Assembly: GCF_900460245.1 (NCBI RefSeq)
Contig: NZ_UHIP01000001.1
Span: forward strand, 248,001-312,000
Direction of reading: 5' to 3'
DNA from: Vibrio fluvialis
GTDB lineage: Bacteria; Pseudomonadota; Gammaproteobacteria; Enterobacterales; Vibrionaceae
Length of the DNA stretch: 64,000 nucleotides
A model generated the notes under the pieces. That model was not told the DNA's origin and searched no databases. It saw only the letters and a list, made by a program, of their open reading frames with translations. The position numbers and the translations under genes were made by a program. Position 1 is the first letter of the stretch; each line of letters opens with the position of its first letter. Of this stretch, positions 9,640-20,790 are shown in pieces.

Positions 9640-11016
9640 TTATAAATTCTCTTCGGCGAATTCAGCCAGACGGCTGCGGACGACACCGTTGAGGTGGATG
9701 TTGGCGCTGCCTTCGAAGTTTTTGAAGCGCTCAACCATGTAGGTCAAACCGGAGGTCACCGGGGTCAGGTAAGGGGAGTCAATTTGCGCCAGGTTGCCCG
9801 AGCAGACGATCTTGGTGCCTTCGCCGCAACGGGTAATGATGGTTTTGATTTGCGAAGCGGTGAGGTTCTGACACTCATCCAGCAGCACAAATGCATCCTG
9901 AATAGACCGGCCGCGCATAAAGTTGATGGATTTGAACTGAATGTTGGCTTTGTCGACGATGTATTTCAGCGACCCTTCAGTGCAGTGATCGTTCTTATGC
10001 AGTGCTTCCAGCGTATCGGTAACGGCTGCCAGCCAAGGCATCATTTTCTCTTCCTCGGTGCCGGGCAGGAAACCAATCGATTCGCCGATATCCGGCGTGT
10101 TACGCGTGACGATGATCTTGTCGAACATCTTTTTCTCAACGGTCTGCTCAAGTGCAGCCGCCATGGCCAGCAGCGTTTTACCACTACCGGCAGCGCCAGT
10201 CAGAATCACCAGATCGATGTCTGGGTCGAGCAGGGCATCGAGCGCCATGCCCTGATAGATATTTTTCGGTGTAATGTCCCATGCTTTGCGGTGCAGCATG
10301 CGTTCACGACTTAAATCGAGCAGAGTGATTTTGTCTTCGGTGATGGTTTCAACCCGCGCAGCGAAGTCACTCTCTTCGTCCAGTACGTATTGATTGATGT
10401 AGGTGGGTTCAAACTGCTCTCGATCCAGTTTGTGGAAGGTTTTGCCGCCGAGTGAGTAGCTGTCGACGCTGTCCACTTTGTCCCAGAAATTCCCCGGGCG
10501 GGTCTGAAAACCTTTGGTCAGATACTGCACGTCGTCGATCAGTTGGTCGGTACGATAATCTTCAACAAAACGCACGCCAGCGCCTTTGGCGCGCAAACGC
10601 ATGTTGATGTCTTTAGTGATCAGCACCACCGAGCGTGGCGCACGTTTGTTCTGCAGATGCAGAACCGCGTTGAGGATACGGTTGTCGCCCTCTTTGTCAG
10701 TAAACGCTTTAACGCTTTCGTGGACATCGTAATCGGCGAGAATGGAGATGGTGCCGGTCGCACTGCCGTGTTTGGTAAACGGAATCCCTTCTGAAATCTC
10801 ATCTGGAGTCGCGTCGTGGAACATATTCTCTAAGGCACGAATTGCCACACGGGCATCGCGCGCAACATCGCGCTTGCTGTCTTTGATTCGGTCGAGTTCT
10901 TCGAGGACGGTCATGGGAATGACCACGTCATGTTCTTGGAAGGAGTAGATGGCTAGAGGTTCATGAAGCAGGATATTGGTATCCAGTACAAACAGTTTCC
11001 GATCGGTATCGCCCAT
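9640..11016 (-). CDS. PIN domain-PhoH ATPase fusion
   Basis: 458-residue protein of the YlaK/PhoH2-like group, joining a PIN ribonuclease domain to a PhoH-type ATPase/helicase domain. The PIN domain begins almost at once with KLFVLDTNILLHEPLAI, and further acidic residues (VLEELDRIKD, EGDNRI) fit the metal site. The ATPase domain has Walker A LTGAAGSGKTLLAMAA and Walker B FVLLDECQNLT. I chose the ATG at 11016, preceded by AAGGAGAC, rather than an upstream in-frame codon at 11109, because the family starts close to the PIN domain. Probable RNA-unwinding or -cutting enzyme; its target is unknown. It is monocistronic. Confidence 0.88.
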   Translation of the reverse strand: MGDTDRKLFVLDTNILLHEPLAIYSFQEHDVVIPMTVLEELDRIKDSKRDVARDARVAIRALENMFHDATPDEISEGIPFTKHGSATGTISILADYDVHESVKAFTDKEGDNRILNAVLHLQNKRAPRSVVLITKDINMRLRAKGAGVRFVEDYRTDQLIDDVQYLTKGFQTRPGNFWDKVDSVDSYSLGGKTFHKLDREQFEPTYINQYVLDEESDFAARVETITEDKITLLDLSRERMLHRKAWDITPKNIYQGMALDALLDPDIDLVILTGAAGSGKTLLAMAAALEQTVEKKMFDKIIVTRNTPDIGESIGFLPGTEEEKMMPWLAAVTDTLEALHKNDHCTEGSLKYIVDKANIQFKSINFMRGRSIQDAFVLLDECQNLTASQIKTIITRCGEGTKIVCSGNLAQIDSPYLTPVTSGLTYMVERFKNFEGSANIHLNGVVRSRLAEFAEENL

Positions 11017-11432
11017 AAGCGTCTCCTTGCTACGTAGTAGCTTGCTTTGCAAAGGATGTTTGCCACAGTACTTACAAGGATCGTACGCTTGGGTCAGGCA
11101 TTCGATCACTTGTCGATTGGTGCAAACCCGTGTTGATACTCTCTGTTTGAACTTGCAGACTTTGTGCCAAGGTTTTCACCTCAGCTCGTCGCGCCTTCAC
11201 CTTGAGTATAGCAACGCTGTTCTTTACAAATGCCACTGGTTTCTTACAGTTTGATGTCAGTTAGATCTTGACGAAAAAAAGCAGGGAATGGGCGTGACCT
11301 GCATCACGCCATCAAGTAAGATTAGCGACCTTTTTCTGCACCACTCTTTCAGAACTATCATAATTAGACTCTCCCTTCTTGTGGTCGCAGGTCACTATAA
11401 ATTCCAATCCAAATTGATGAGGTAGTCGATTC
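11017..11432. promoter_or_regulatory. PhoH-rapA divergent intergenic region
   Basis: A 416-base region without a convincing gene; it must contain promoters for both flanking genes. The one clear element is GGCGTGA-N6-TCACGCC at 11291-11310, a perfect 7-base inverted repeat whose core GTGA-N6-TCAC is the CRP half-site layout. It lies 123 bases before rapA. CATAAT at about 11350 could be a -10 box for rapA. The rest is unremarkable. Confidence 0.45.
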
Positions 11433-14342
11433 ATGACTTTTGCTTTGGGGCAACGCTGGATAAGCGATACGGAAAGCGATTTAGGTTTAGGTACTGTGGT
11501 AGCCATGGATACCCGTACTGTGACACTGATGTTTGCTGCATCCGAAGAAAACCGCGTGTACGCACGTAACGATGCCCCGGTAACCCGTGTGACGTTTAAT
11601 GTCGGCGACGTGATTGACTGCCAGGAAGGCTGGTCGCTGCAAGTGGAACAGGTGGTGGAAGAGAACGGCCTGTTCACCTATCTGGGTACGCGTGAGGACA
11701 CCGAAGAATCGGGTGTCGCGCTGCGCGAGATTTTCCTCAGCAACCAAATTCGCTTTAACAAACCGCAGGACAAACTGTTTGCCGGTCAGATTGATCGTAT
11801 GGACAACTTTGTGCTGCGCTACCGTGCGCTGTCTAACCAGTACCAGCAACACAAGAGCCCGATGCGTGGCCTGTGTGGCATGCGTGCTGGCCTGATCCCG
11901 CATCAGCTGTTTATTGCCCATGAAGTGGGCCGTCGTCATGCACCGCGTGTGCTTCTCGCCGACGAAGTGGGTCTGGGTAAAACCATCGAAGCGGGCATGA
12001 TCATTCACCAGCAGGTGCTGTCTGGCCGCGCGGAACGTATTCTGATCGTGGTACCAGAAACGCTGCAACATCAGTGGCTGGTGGAAATGCTGCGCCGTTT
12101 CAACCTGCATTTCTCCGTGTTTGACGAAGAGCGCTGCGTGGAAGCGTTCGCTGAAGCGGACAACCCATTTGAAACTCAGCAGTTTGTCCTGTGTTCGCTC
12201 GACTTCCTGCGTAAGAGCCGTCAGCGTTTTGAACAGGCACTGGAGGCGGAATGGGATCTGCTGGTGGTCGATGAAGCGCACCACCTGGAGTGGAGTCAGG
12301 ATAAACCGAGCCGTGAATATCAGGTGATTGAAGCGCTGGCTGAGCGCACGCCGGGCGTTCTGCTGCTGACCGCAACGCCAGAGCAATTGGGCCGCGAAAG
12401 CCACTTTGCTCGTCTGCGTCTGCTCGATGCAGACCGTTTCTACGACTACGAAGCGTTCGTGCAGGAAGAAGCGCAATACGAGCCGGTGGCGGATGCGGTG
12501 AGTGCGCTGTTTTCCGGTCAGACGCTGCCAAATGACGCCAAAAACCAAATTACCGAGCTGCTGTCGGAGCAGGATGTGGAACCGCTGTTCCGCGTGCTGG
12601 AAAGCCAGGCAGATGAAGAAGAGAAAGCATCGGCACGTCAGGAGCTGATTGATAACCTGATGGATCGTCACGGTACCGGACGTGTACTGTTCCGTAACAC
12701 CCGCGCGGCAATCAAGGGCTTCCCGGTGCGCAATGTGCATCTGATGGAGATGGAGATCCCGCAGCAATACACCACCTCGATGCGTGTGGCTGGCATGATT
12801 GGCGGTAAGCTCAGTCCGGAAGCTCGTGCGATGAAAATGCTCTATCCGGAAGAAATCTTCCAAGAGTTCGAGGGCGATGATGCCAGCTGGTGGCAGTTTG
12901 ACTCACGCGTTAACTGGCTGCTTGAAAAAGTCAAAGCCAAACGCAGTGACAAGATCCTGGTGATCGCATCACGCGCCAGTACCGCGCTGCAACTGGAACA
13001 AGCACTGCGTGAGCGTGAAGGTATCCGCGCGACGGTATTCCACGAAGGCATGTCGATTCTGGAGCGTGATAAAGCGGCGGCGTACTTTGCCCAAGAAGAG
13101 GGCGGCGCACAGGTGCTGATCTGTAGTGAAATCGGTTCTGAAGGTCGTAACTTCCAGTTTGCCAGCCAACTGGTGATGTTTGATTTACCGTTCAACCCAG
13201 ACCTGCTGGAGCAGCGTATCGGTCGTCTGGATCGTATCGGCCAAAAGAACGACATTGATATTCATGTGCCCTACCTCAAAGGCACCTCACAGGCGATTCT
13301 GGCGCGCTGGTACCAGGAAGGTCTCAATGCGTTTGCCGAAACCTGTCCGACAGGCCGCGCGGTGTACGATGAGTTTGCCGAGCGCCTGATCCCGATTCTG
13401 GCTTCCGGCGATGACAGCGAGCTGGATGCGATCATCGATGAATCGGCCAAGATGAACAAAACGCTCAAAGCTCAGTTGGAGCAAGGGCGAGATCGACTGC
13501 TGGAAATGCACTCCAACGGTGGCGACAAAGCGCAGCAGATTGCCAAGCAAATTGCCGCGACCGATGGCGACACCAATCTGGTGACGTTTGCGCTGAGCCT
13601 GTTTGATACCATCGGCCTTAATCAGGAAGACCGTGGTGAGAACGCGTTGGTGGTGACGCCGTCTGAACACATGATGGTGCCGAGCTACCCGGGTCTGCCG
13701 TATGAAGGTGCGACCATCACATTTGACCGCGATACCGCGCTGTCGCGTGAAGATATGCACTTCATCAGTTGGGAACATCCGATGGTTCAAGGCGGTATTG
13801 ATCTGTTGATGAGCGAAGGCGTGGGCGTTTCGGCGGTTTCTCTGCTGAAAAACAAAGCGCTGCCAGTGGGCACCATTTTGCTTGAACTGGTTTATCTGGT
13901 GGATGCACAGGCACCAAAACGCACTGGCATCAGCCGCTTCCTGCCACAAACGCCAATCCGTATGTTGATGGACGCGCGTGGCAATGATTTGTCGGCACAG
14001 GTGGAGTTTGAAGCGTTCAACCGCCAGCTCAGCCCGGTGAACCGTCATCTGGCCAGCAAGCTGGTGAGCTCAGTGCAGAACGACGTTCATCGTCTGATCA
14101 CGGCCAGTGAAGTTCCCGTGATGGAGCAGGTTACCGCGATTCGCGAGCAGGCGCAGAAAGAGATGCACCAGATCCTCAACGGTGAACTGGAACGTTTGCA
14201 GGCGCTTAAAGCGGTCAACCCGAACATTCGTGATGAAGAGATTGAGGTGCTGGAGCAGCAGATTCAGGAGCTGACCGGCTACATCGCACAGGCACAGTAT
14301 CAGCTTGATTCATTGCGTCTGATTGTAGTGGCACACAACTAA
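11433..14342 (+). CDS. rapA: RNA polymerase-associated ATPase RapA
   Basis: SWI2/SNF2 protein that binds RNA polymerase and promotes its recycling. 969 residues (E. coli 968). The N-terminal Tudor-like region starts at [23 protein letters not shown]2 motif I is [17 protein letters not shown] (about 170-186) and motif II is VVDEAHH (about 280). The C-terminal helicase lobe contains [24 protein letters not shown] and the arginine fingers of [11 protein letters not shown]. No frameshift is visible. A strong terminator follows. Confidence 0.98.
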   Translation: MTFALGQRWISDTESDLGLGTVVAMDTRTVTLMFAASEENRVYARNDAPVTRVTFNVGDVIDCQEGWSLQVEQVVEENGLFTYLGTREDTEESGVALREIFLSNQIRFNKPQDKLFAGQIDRMDNFVLRYRALSNQYQQHKSPMRGLCGMRAGLIPHQLFIAHEVGRRHAPRVLLADEVGLGKTIEAGMIIHQQVLSGRAERILIVVPETLQHQWLVEMLRRFNLHFSVFDEERCVEAFAEADNPFETQQFVLCSLDFLRKSRQRFEQALEAEWDLLVVDEAHHLEWSQDKPSREYQVIEALAERTPGVLLLTATPEQLGRESHFARLRLLDADRFYDYEAFVQEEAQYEPVADAVSALFSGQTLPNDAKNQITELLSEQDVEPLFRVLESQADEEEKASARQELIDNLMDRHGTGRVLFRNTRAAIKGFPVRNVHLMEMEIPQQYTTSMRVAGMIGGKLSPEARAMKMLYPEEIFQEFEGDDASWWQFDSRVNWLLEKVKAKRSDKILVIASRASTALQLEQALREREGIRATVFHEGMSILERDKAAAYFAQEEGGAQVLICSEIGSEGRNFQFASQLVMFDLPFNPDLLEQRIGRLDRIGQKNDIDIHVPYLKGTSQAILARWYQEGLNAFAETCPTGRAVYDEFAERLIPILASGDDSELDAIIDESAKMNKTLKAQLEQGRDRLLEMHSNGGDKAQQIAKQIAATDGDTNLVTFALSLFDTIGLNQEDRGENALVVTPSEHMMVPSYPGLPYEGATITFDRDTALSREDMHFISWEHPMVQGGIDLLMSEGVGVSAVSLLKNKALPVGTILLELVYLVDAQAPKRTGISRFLPQTPIRMLMDARGNDLSAQVEFEAFNRQLSPVNRHLASKLVSSVQNDVHRLITASEVPVMEQVTAIREQAQKEMHQILNGELERLQALKAVNPNIRDEEIEVLEQQIQELTGYIAQAQYQLDSLRLIVVAHN

Positions 14343-14356
14343 GTTCCCCGAAATGT

Positions 14357-14386
14357 AAAAAGGCCTTCCAGTGGAAGGCCTTTTTT
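14357..14386. terminator. Bidirectional terminator after rapA
   Basis: Stem AGGCCTTCC/GGAAGGCCT with an AGT loop, A-run on the left and six T on the right. It can serve rapA and the convergent transporter gene. Confidence 0.9.
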
Positions 14387-14406
14387 ATGTCTGTAAAATG
14401 GCGGGA

Positions 14407-15678
14407 TTACATCAACCATTTCCACCAGATGAACAGCGCCAGGAAACCAAACAAGTAAATCAGGCCGAGAATCGACAGCGCTTTGAGTTTCGGTCCCACC
14501 TTCAGCTCGTCCGGCAGCTCGGTACGTGTCACCAGAACGTAGTTCAGCAGCGCAAATACTGGCGTGGTCATGAAGGCCATGATCATGGCAAAGTTCAGCA
14601 TGGGCATCAGAGCAGACGCAAAGAACACAATGATGGCCAGTGATGCAGCCGATACCAGAATCATCCAGCCTTGCAGCACTTTCGGACTCTGTTCTTTCTG
14701 CTCTTTCAGCAGACGCTGTGATTCGGCAATCACGCGTGAGTAGCCATCAATCACCGTAATAGTACTACCGAAGATACAGAAGAAGGCAATCACAGCAATC
14801 AGGTAGCGTGACCATTCACCGATAGTGGAGGCGTACAGACCGACTAACTGATGCGAGAAACCCACGCCGGATTTTGACAGCTCTACACCAGTGCCGTGCA
14901 GCACCAAAGCGCCCAACGCAAGAAAAACAATCGCCAGAATCGCAGTGCCGATGTAACCGACGTTGAAGTCGAACAGGGCAGACTGCGCAGTCACACGTTG
15001 CTGGCGACACTGACTTTTCAACCATACTGACGTCAGCGACGAGATCTCAATCGGCGCAGGCATCCAGCCCATGGTCACCACCAAAAAGCCGATTGCGGCC
15101 AGCGTCCATGGTGATGGGCCTTCTGTCGTTACCGTGACGGGGGCCGGGTTCGCTGCGGCAATCACGACCGCCAATAGCGTGGCGATGGTCAATACCGCCA
15201 TGATCACTTTAGACAGCGTATCCAGTGCGCGGTAATGGCCGGCAAACAGAATGATCAGACAGGTGGCAAGCACGATGCCGCACAGCACAGGCATAGAAAG
15301 CTCAAACGGAATGAAGTAACTCAGCAGACTGGCACTGAACATCAGCAGTGCAGCCGTGTTAACGATGCCTGAGAACACCGCCAGTACCGTGAAGATCCAC
15401 AGGTAAGGTTTGCCCATTTTGGCGTAGCCTTCGACCAAACTGTCACCGGTGCCCATGGTGTACTGTACGCCTGCTTTGAAGAACGGGTATTTAAACAGGT
15501 TAACCAGCAGGATCAGGACCGCGAGTTGCCAGCCATAAATAGCACCCGCTTTGGTTGATGCCACCAGATGAGAACCGCCAACGGCTGCGGCTGCCATCAT
15601 GATGCCAGGACCTAGTGAGCGAAGTAGTTGTGATAATGAGAGCCGTTGTTCGGATGGATAAGGGACGGCGTTTTCCAT
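14407..15678 (-). CDS. Divergent Nramp-like membrane transporter
   Basis: 423 residues, 10-11 predicted membrane helices with the general Nramp (SLC11) layout. Helix 1 is LGPGIMMAAAAVGGSHLVAST, where true Nramp metal transporters carry a DPGN motif; here the same place reads VGGSHL. Helix 6 is LVVTMGWMPAPIEISS, in place of the MPHN metal-binding motif. Both coordinating Asp/Asn and the helix-6 Met-Pro-His are therefore changed. Known: Nramp proteins carry Mn2+ or Fe2+; relatives with altered motifs carry other cations or are unassigned. Inferred: a membrane transporter whose substrate is probably not a classical Nramp metal. Monocistronic, with a 340-base upstream region shared with rluA. Confidence 0.75.
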   Translation of the reverse strand: MENAVPYPSEQRLSLSQLLRSLGPGIMMAAAAVGGSHLVASTKAGAIYGWQLAVLILLVNLFKYPFFKAGVQYTMGTGDSLVEGYAKMGKPYLWIFTVLAVFSGIVNTAALLMFSASLLSYFIPFELSMPVLCGIVLATCLIILFAGHYRALDTLSKVIMAVLTIATLLAVVIAAANPAPVTVTTEGPSPWTLAAIGFLVVTMGWMPAPIEISSLTSVWLKSQCRQQRVTAQSALFDFNVGYIGTAILAIVFLALGALVLHGTGVELSKSGVGFSHQLVGLYASTIGEWSRYLIAVIAFFCIFGSTITVIDGYSRVIAESQRLLKEQKEQSPKVLQGWMILVSAASLAIIVFFASALMPMLNFAMIMAFMTTPVFALLNYVLVTRTELPDELKVGPKLKALSILGLIYLFGFLALFIWWKWLM

Positions 15679-16018
15679 TCTTGTTCCTTATGAATTGTTA
15701 TGTTGTGTTTGATTGTATTTATGATTCGCCTTGTCCTGCTTGGGATTGGGCTGATTTTATTGTCAATACCCTCCATGAATATCACACTGATTATTAGTGT
15801 CAATTTATAGTTACAACTTCAACGAAACTTTTTATTCACCGAGTGCGCATGCAAGGAAAAGCGACGACCAAGACTGCGTTCGCATAGGTAAAACGTACCC
15901 ATTGTGGTGGTATTCATGCATTGGGGAGTGGAGCGCCACTCACTGAGGTTTGGGGATAAAAGGTTTGGGTATATAATGCGCCGATTTTTGTAGATGAGCG
16001 TTTTCGCGAGAGACTTTT
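15679..16018. promoter_or_regulatory. Transporter-rluA divergent intergenic region
   Basis: 340 bases, no gene seen. Near rluA there is a -10 box TATAAT (15972-15977) with a poor -35 (TTTGGG at about 15949). An inverted repeat GAGTGG/CCACTC lies at 15926-15941, just upstream of that promoter. The part next to the transporter gene is AT-rich. I find no recognisable riboswitch. Confidence 0.45.
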
Positions 16019-16756
16019 ATGGCAATGACCGAGTACCACCCACCAACGGATCCGTGGATTGATGTGGTCTTTGAGGATGACTACATTCTGGCGGTGAACA
16101 AGCCGTCCGGTTTACTTTCCGTTCCGGGCCGCCTGGCTGAACACCACGACAGTATGTGGAGTCGCCTGCAGGAACAATACCCGGAGATTCAGGTGGTGCA
16201 TCGTCTTGATATGTCGACGTCAGGCCTGATGCTGTTTGCCAAAGATAAGTACATGGAAGCGGCGCTCAAGAAGCAGTTTCAGTACCGTCTGACGCATAAA
16301 ATTTATTATGCCCGTGTGTGGGGTGTGTTAGAGCAGGATGAAGGTAATATTGATCTGCCGCTCATTTGTGATTGGCCAAATCGTCCCAAACAGATGGTTT
16401 GTCATGAAACTGGGAAACCATCGCAGACATTGTTTCAGGTCGTCAAGCGTGAAGCGCAAACCACAGTGGTTCGTCTGTTGCCGATAACCGGACGTTCACA
16501 TCAGTTGCGAGTGCACATGCAGGCACTGGGGCATCCGATTGTTGGTGATGAGTTCTACGCGCCGCAAGAAGCGATCGATTTTACTGATCGACTGGAGTTG
16601 CATGCCGCAGAGCTGAGCTTTTATCATCCTCGTAGTCATTGGCTACGCTCTATCTTTGTTCCTTGTGACTTCTATCCCGAAGCGCAGGAAGAGATATTGC
16701 AGCATTTCGATCCTGAGCGAAAATTGCCGGATTATAAAAAACTACCCCGTCCTTAA
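16019..16756 (+). CDS. rluA: tRNA/23S rRNA pseudouridine synthase RluA
   Basis: Isomerises U32 of several tRNAs and U746 of 23S rRNA. 245 residues, slightly longer than E. coli RluA (219). The catalytic motif HRLDMSTSGLMLFAKD (Asp about residue 64) is complete; the other RluA-family blocks, TGRSHQLRVHMQALGHPIVGDEFYA and LELHAAELSF, follow in order. No S4 domain, which agrees with RluA rather than RluC or RluD. GAGAG lies upstream of the ATG. Confidence 0.9.
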   Translation: MAMTEYHPPTDPWIDVVFEDDYILAVNKPSGLLSVPGRLAEHHDSMWSRLQEQYPEIQVVHRLDMSTSGLMLFAKDKYMEAALKKQFQYRLTHKIYYARVWGVLEQDEGNIDLPLICDWPNRPKQMVCHETGKPSQTLFQVVKREAQTTVVRLLPITGRSHQLRVHMQALGHPIVGDEFYAPQEAIDFTDRLELHAAELSFYHPRSHWLRSIFVPCDFYPEAQEEILQHFDPERKLPDYKKLPRP

Positions 16757-16801
16757 TCGATTATCTTTCATTGATGACAGTGGGTAGGCAAAGGAGAAGT
16801 T

Positions 16802-17764
16802 ATGTCTTTACCCACTGTTGTATTCCTCGATCGCGCGACGATTCCCCGTCATATTCATGTGCCCGCACCGACGTTTTCCCATCGTTGGCAAGAATTCGAT
16901 TTCACCTTGCCGGAACAGGTGGTTGAACGCCTGCAAGACGCGGAAATCGTGATCACCAATAAAGTGGTACTCACCGCAGAAATGCTGGCGCAACTGCCCA
17001 AGCTGCGTCTGATCGCGGTGTCGGCGACAGGCGTCAACAACGTGGATATCGACTATTGCCGCGTCAACCATATCGCGGTGTGTAACATACAAGGCTACGC
17101 GACCCAATCCGTGCCGGAGCATGTGGTCGCGATGATGTTTGCCTTGCGGCGTAATCTGATGGGTTACCATCACGATATCGCCGCCGGTGAGTGGCAGCGT
17201 AATAAGCAGTTTTGTTTCTTTACTCATCCGATTGGCGATATCGCAGGCAGCACGCTGGGCGTGGTGGGCGGTGGCGCATTGGGGCAAGCGACCGCAACCC
17301 TCGCCCAAGCGCTGGGTATGACAGTGTTGTTTGCGGAACACAAAGGCGCTGAGCATTGCCGTGACGGTTACACCCGGTTTGAACAGGTTCTGCAACAGGC
17401 GGATGTCTTGACCCTGCATTGTCCGCTGACGGAAACGACACGTAATCTGATTGCCGAAGCGGAGTTTGCGCAGATGAAACCAAACGCGCTGCTGATCAAT
17501 GCCGGGCGCGGTGGGCTGGTGGATGAAGTGGCACTGGTGGATGCGTTGAAGAGACGTCAGATTGCCGGAGCGGGCGTTGATGTGTTTACTCAGGAGCCGG
17601 CGGATATCAGCAATCCGCTGATTGCGAACATGGATTTACCTAATCTGCTACTGACGCCGCATGTGGCGTGGGGCAGTGACTCTGCGATTCAGAAACTGGC
17701 CAACATTCTGATTGATAATATTCAGGCATTTGTCGAAGGTCGCCAGCAAAATCGTATTGTGTGA
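16802..17764 (+). CDS. D-2-hydroxyacid dehydrogenase, glycerate dehydrogenase-like
   Basis: NAD(P)-dependent D-isomer-specific 2-hydroxyacid dehydrogenase, 320 residues, HprA-like in length. The Rossmann dinucleotide loop is GVVGGGALGQATA (about residues 154-166). The catalytic triad of the family is visible: Arg in LLINAGRGGLVDE, Glu in DVFTQEP and His in LLTPHVAWGS. AAGGAG lies five bases before the ATG. The likely substrate is hydroxypyruvate or glyoxylate, but family members are hard to tell apart by sequence. It follows rluA after 45 bases and ends at a strong terminator. Confidence 0.85.
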   Translation: MSLPTVVFLDRATIPRHIHVPAPTFSHRWQEFDFTLPEQVVERLQDAEIVITNKVVLTAEMLAQLPKLRLIAVSATGVNNVDIDYCRVNHIAVCNIQGYATQSVPEHVVAMMFALRRNLMGYHHDIAAGEWQRNKQFCFFTHPIGDIAGSTLGVVGGGALGQATATLAQALGMTVLFAEHKGAEHCRDGYTRFEQVLQQADVLTLHCPLTETTRNLIAEAEFAQMKPNALLINAGRGGLVDEVALVDALKRRQIAGAGVDVFTQEPADISNPLIANMDLPNLLLTPHVAWGSDSAIQKLANILIDNIQAFVEGRQQNRIV

Positions 17765-17791
17765 CCGGCGCTCGAAAACTTCAGGTAACAA

Positions 17792-17817
17792 AAAAGGCAG
17801 CGAATTCGCTGCCTTTT
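17792..17817. terminator. Bidirectional terminator, dehydrogenase/valS
   Basis: Perfect palindrome GGCAGCGAATTCGCTGCC with A-run and T-run flanks. It ends the dehydrogenase transcript and, on the other strand, valS. Confidence 0.9.
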
Positions 17818-17836
17818 GCTTAGGTAAACGCCTGCA

Positions 17837-20698
17837 TTACAGCGCCGCGATAGTCGCTTGCTGCTCAGCCAGTTTCACCAAGGTTTCTTTGTAACCGTCC
17901 AGCTTTTCACGCTCTTTGGCAATCACGGCTTCAGGTGCTTTCGCAACAAAGCCTTCGTTACCCAGTTTGCCTTCGATGCGCTTGATCTCGCCTTCGGTTT
18001 TGGCAATTTCTTTTGCCAGACGAGCCAGCTCGGCGTCTTTATCGATCAGACCTGCCATCGGGATCATCAACTCAGATTTACCAACCAGTGCCGTTGCGCA
18101 TGCCGGAGTCTCTTCGCCAGCCGCCAGAACACGTACGTTTTCCAGTTTCGCCAGAGACACCAGTACTTGCTTGTTCGCTTCCAGACGTGCAGCATCGCTG
18201 TCGTTCGCCGCTTTCAGCATCACATCCAGTGGTTTACCTGGGTTGATGTCGTACTCGGCACGCAGGTTACGAATCGCGGTGATGAAGGTTTTCACCCACT
18301 CGATGTCATCCAGCGCTTCCTGGTTGAAGTTCGCCGCGTCAAACTGAGGCAGAGCCTGCAGCATGATGGTATCGCCTTCCACACCGTCAACCAGTGGCTT
18401 GATGCTTTGCCAGATGGTTTCAGTGATGTATGGCAGAACTGGGTGAGCCAGACGTAGCGTCTTCTCCAGTACGGTGATCAGCGTGCGACGTGTTGCGCGT
18501 TGCTGCGCTTCACTGCCTTTCCACAGTACTGGTTTAGTCAGCTCTAGGTACCAGTCACAGAACTGGTTCCAGATGAACTCGTACAGCGTGTTCGCGGCCA
18601 TATCCAGACGGTAGTTGTCGATGTGCTCGTTGAACGCTTTGGCAGCCAGTTCAAACTGAGATTCGATCCATTTGTCCGCCAGAGAGTATTCCAGCTTAGC
18701 ACCCGCGCCAAAGCCACAATCCTGCTCTTCTGTATTCATCATTACGTAACGGCTTGCGTTCCATAATTTGTTACAGAAGTTACGGTAGCCTTCCAGACGC
18801 TTCATATCCCAGTTGATATCGCGGCCGGTCGATGCCATTGCTGCCAGAGTAAAGCGTAGTGCGTCAGTACCGTATGGTTCGATACCGTTTTCGAATGTTT
18901 TACGTGTGTTTTTCTCGATCTTCGCAGCAAGTTGCGGCTGCATCATGTTACCAGTACGCTTAGTTACTAGTGACTCAAGATCAATGCCATCGATCATGTC
19001 GATTGGATCCAGCACGTTGCCTTTCGATTTCGACATTTTGTCGCCGTTTTCGTCACGGATCAGACCCGTTACGTACACGGTTTTGAATGGCACTTGTGGT
19101 TTGCCGTCTTCATCTTTGATGAAGTGCATGGTCATCATGATCATACGGGCAACCCAGAAGAAGATGATGTCAAAACCTGTCACCAATACTTCTGATGGGT
19201 GGAAGACTTTCAGTGCGTCTGTTTTTTCTGGCCAGCCCAGCGTGCCGAACGTCCAAAGTGCTGAAGAGAACCAAGTATCCAGCACGTCTTCGTCTTGGTT
19301 TAGTGCTACATCCGCAGGAATGTTGTTGTCAGCACGCACTTCGTCTTCGTTGCGGCCAACATAAACATTGCCTTGTGCGTCGTACCACGCCGGAATGCGG
19401 TGACCCCACCACAGCTGACGAGAAATACACCAGTCTTGAATGTCACGCATCCAAGAGAAGTACATGTTTTCGTATTGCTTAGGTACGAACTGAATGTCGC
19501 CGTTCTCAACCGCTTCAACCGCTGGTTTCGCCAGAATACCTGCGCGCACATACCATTGGTCAGTCAGCATAGGTTCGATAACTACGCCACCACGGTCGCC
19601 GTAAGGCACTGTCAGGTCGTGATCTTTAATTTCTTCCAGCAGACCCAACTCATCGAATTCTGCCACGATCGCTTTACGCGCCGCAAAACGTTCCATGCCT
19701 TGGTATTTCGCAGGAATTTCAGTGCCGTAAGCCGTGCTGGCTTCGCCGTTTGAGTTGAAGACTTCGGCTGCATCGCGGATGTTGGCATCGAAAGTCAGAA
19801 TGTTGATCATTGGCAACTGGTGACGCTTACCAACTTCATAGTCGTTGAAGTCGTGCGCCGGTGTGATTTTCACACAGCCCGTGCCTTTTTCCATGTCCGC
19901 GTGCTCATCGCCCACGATAGGAATGCGACGGTCAACGATAGGCAGAATGATTTCTTTACCAATAAGATCTTTGTAACGAGGATCTTCTGGGTTAACGGCA
20001 ACACCGGTATCACCCAGCATGGTTTCTGGACGTGTGGTGGCGACCACAATGTAGTCTTTACCTTCAGCCGTTTTAACCCCATCAGCCAGCGGATAGCGGA
20101 AGTGCCACATGTGGCCTTTCACGTCTTTGTTTTCAACTTCCAGATCCGAAATCGCGGTGTGCAGTTTTGGATCCCAGTTCACCAGACGTTTACCACGGTA
20201 GATCAGGTCATCTTTGTACAGACGTACAAACACTTCCTGAACCGCTTTGTAGAAGCCGTCATCCATGGTGAAGCGTTCACGATCCCAGTCGACAGACGCA
20301 CCCAGGCGGCGCAGCTGTTTGGTGATGGTGCCACCAGACTCGTTTTTCCATTCCCAGATTTTGTCGATGAAAGCATCACGGCCGTAATCGTGCTTCGTTT
20401 TGCCTTCTTCTGCTGCGATCTTACGCTCAACAACCATCTGAGTCGCTATACCGGCGTGGTCAGTACCCACTTGCCACAGCGTATTTTTGCCTTTCATACG
20501 CTGGCAACGGATCAAGGTATCCATAATGGTGTCTTGGAATGCGTGACCCATGTGCAGGCTACCAGTGACGTTCGGTGGCGGAATCATGATGCTGTATGCG
20601 TCTTTTGATGTGTCACCGTGAGGCTTAAAGTAGCCTTTCTCTTCCCAAGTCTTATACAGATCTTGTTCGATGGATGTTGGGTTGTATGTCTTTTCCAT
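17837..20698 (-). CDS. valS: Valyl-tRNA synthetase
   Basis: Class I aminoacyl-tRNA synthetase, 953 residues (E. coli 951). HIGH-type motif is [15 protein letters not shown] (about 40-54) and the KMSKS loop is [13 protein letters not shown] (about 552). The editing domain includes the [19 protein letters not shown] segment. The C-terminal coiled coil is clear from the Lys/Glu-rich repeats in [20 protein letters not shown] and [16 protein letters not shown]. It follows holC by 92 bases on the same strand, as in E. coli where pepA-holC-valS are adjacent. Confidence 0.98.
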   Translation of the reverse strand: MEKTYNPTSIEQDLYKTWEEKGYFKPHGDTSKDAYSIMIPPPNVTGSLHMGHAFQDTIMDTLIRCQRMKGKNTLWQVGTDHAGIATQMVVERKIAAEEGKTKHDYGRDAFIDKIWEWKNESGGTITKQLRRLGASVDWDRERFTMDDGFYKAVQEVFVRLYKDDLIYRGKRLVNWDPKLHTAISDLEVENKDVKGHMWHFRYPLADGVKTAEGKDYIVVATTRPETMLGDTGVAVNPEDPRYKDLIGKEIILPIVDRRIPIVGDEHADMEKGTGCVKITPAHDFNDYEVGKRHQLPMINILTFDANIRDAAEVFNSNGEASTAYGTEIPAKYQGMERFAARKAIVAEFDELGLLEEIKDHDLTVPYGDRGGVVIEPMLTDQWYVRAGILAKPAVEAVENGDIQFVPKQYENMYFSWMRDIQDWCISRQLWWGHRIPAWYDAQGNVYVGRNEDEVRADNNIPADVALNQDEDVLDTWFSSALWTFGTLGWPEKTDALKVFHPSEVLVTGFDIIFFWVARMIMMTMHFIKDEDGKPQVPFKTVYVTGLIRDENGDKMSKSKGNVLDPIDMIDGIDLESLVTKRTGNMMQPQLAAKIEKNTRKTFENGIEPYGTDALRFTLAAMASTGRDINWDMKRLEGYRNFCNKLWNASRYVMMNTEEQDCGFGAGAKLEYSLADKWIESQFELAAKAFNEHIDNYRLDMAANTLYEFIWNQFCDWYLELTKPVLWKGSEAQQRATRRTLITVLEKTLRLAHPVLPYITETIWQSIKPLVDGVEGDTIMLQALPQFDAANFNQEALDDIEWVKTFITAIRNLRAEYDINPGKPLDVMLKAANDSDAARLEANKQVLVSLAKLENVRVLAAGEETPACATALVGKSELMIPMAGLIDKDAELARLAKEIAKTEGEIKRIEGKLGNEGFVAKAPEAVIAKEREKLDGYKETLVKLAEQQATIAAL

Positions 20699-20790
20699 AG
20701 TGCTCTTTAATGGATACTTTGATGGTTAATTCGGTCAATCTTTATAAGTGAGTTCTCTGGCAAAGAGAGCTTAACTATAAGGATGAACCG

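Noticed and set aside
15679..16018. Metal riboswitch upstream of the Nramp-like gene
   Set aside because: I could not find the conserved yybP-ykoY or NiCo motifs in this region.
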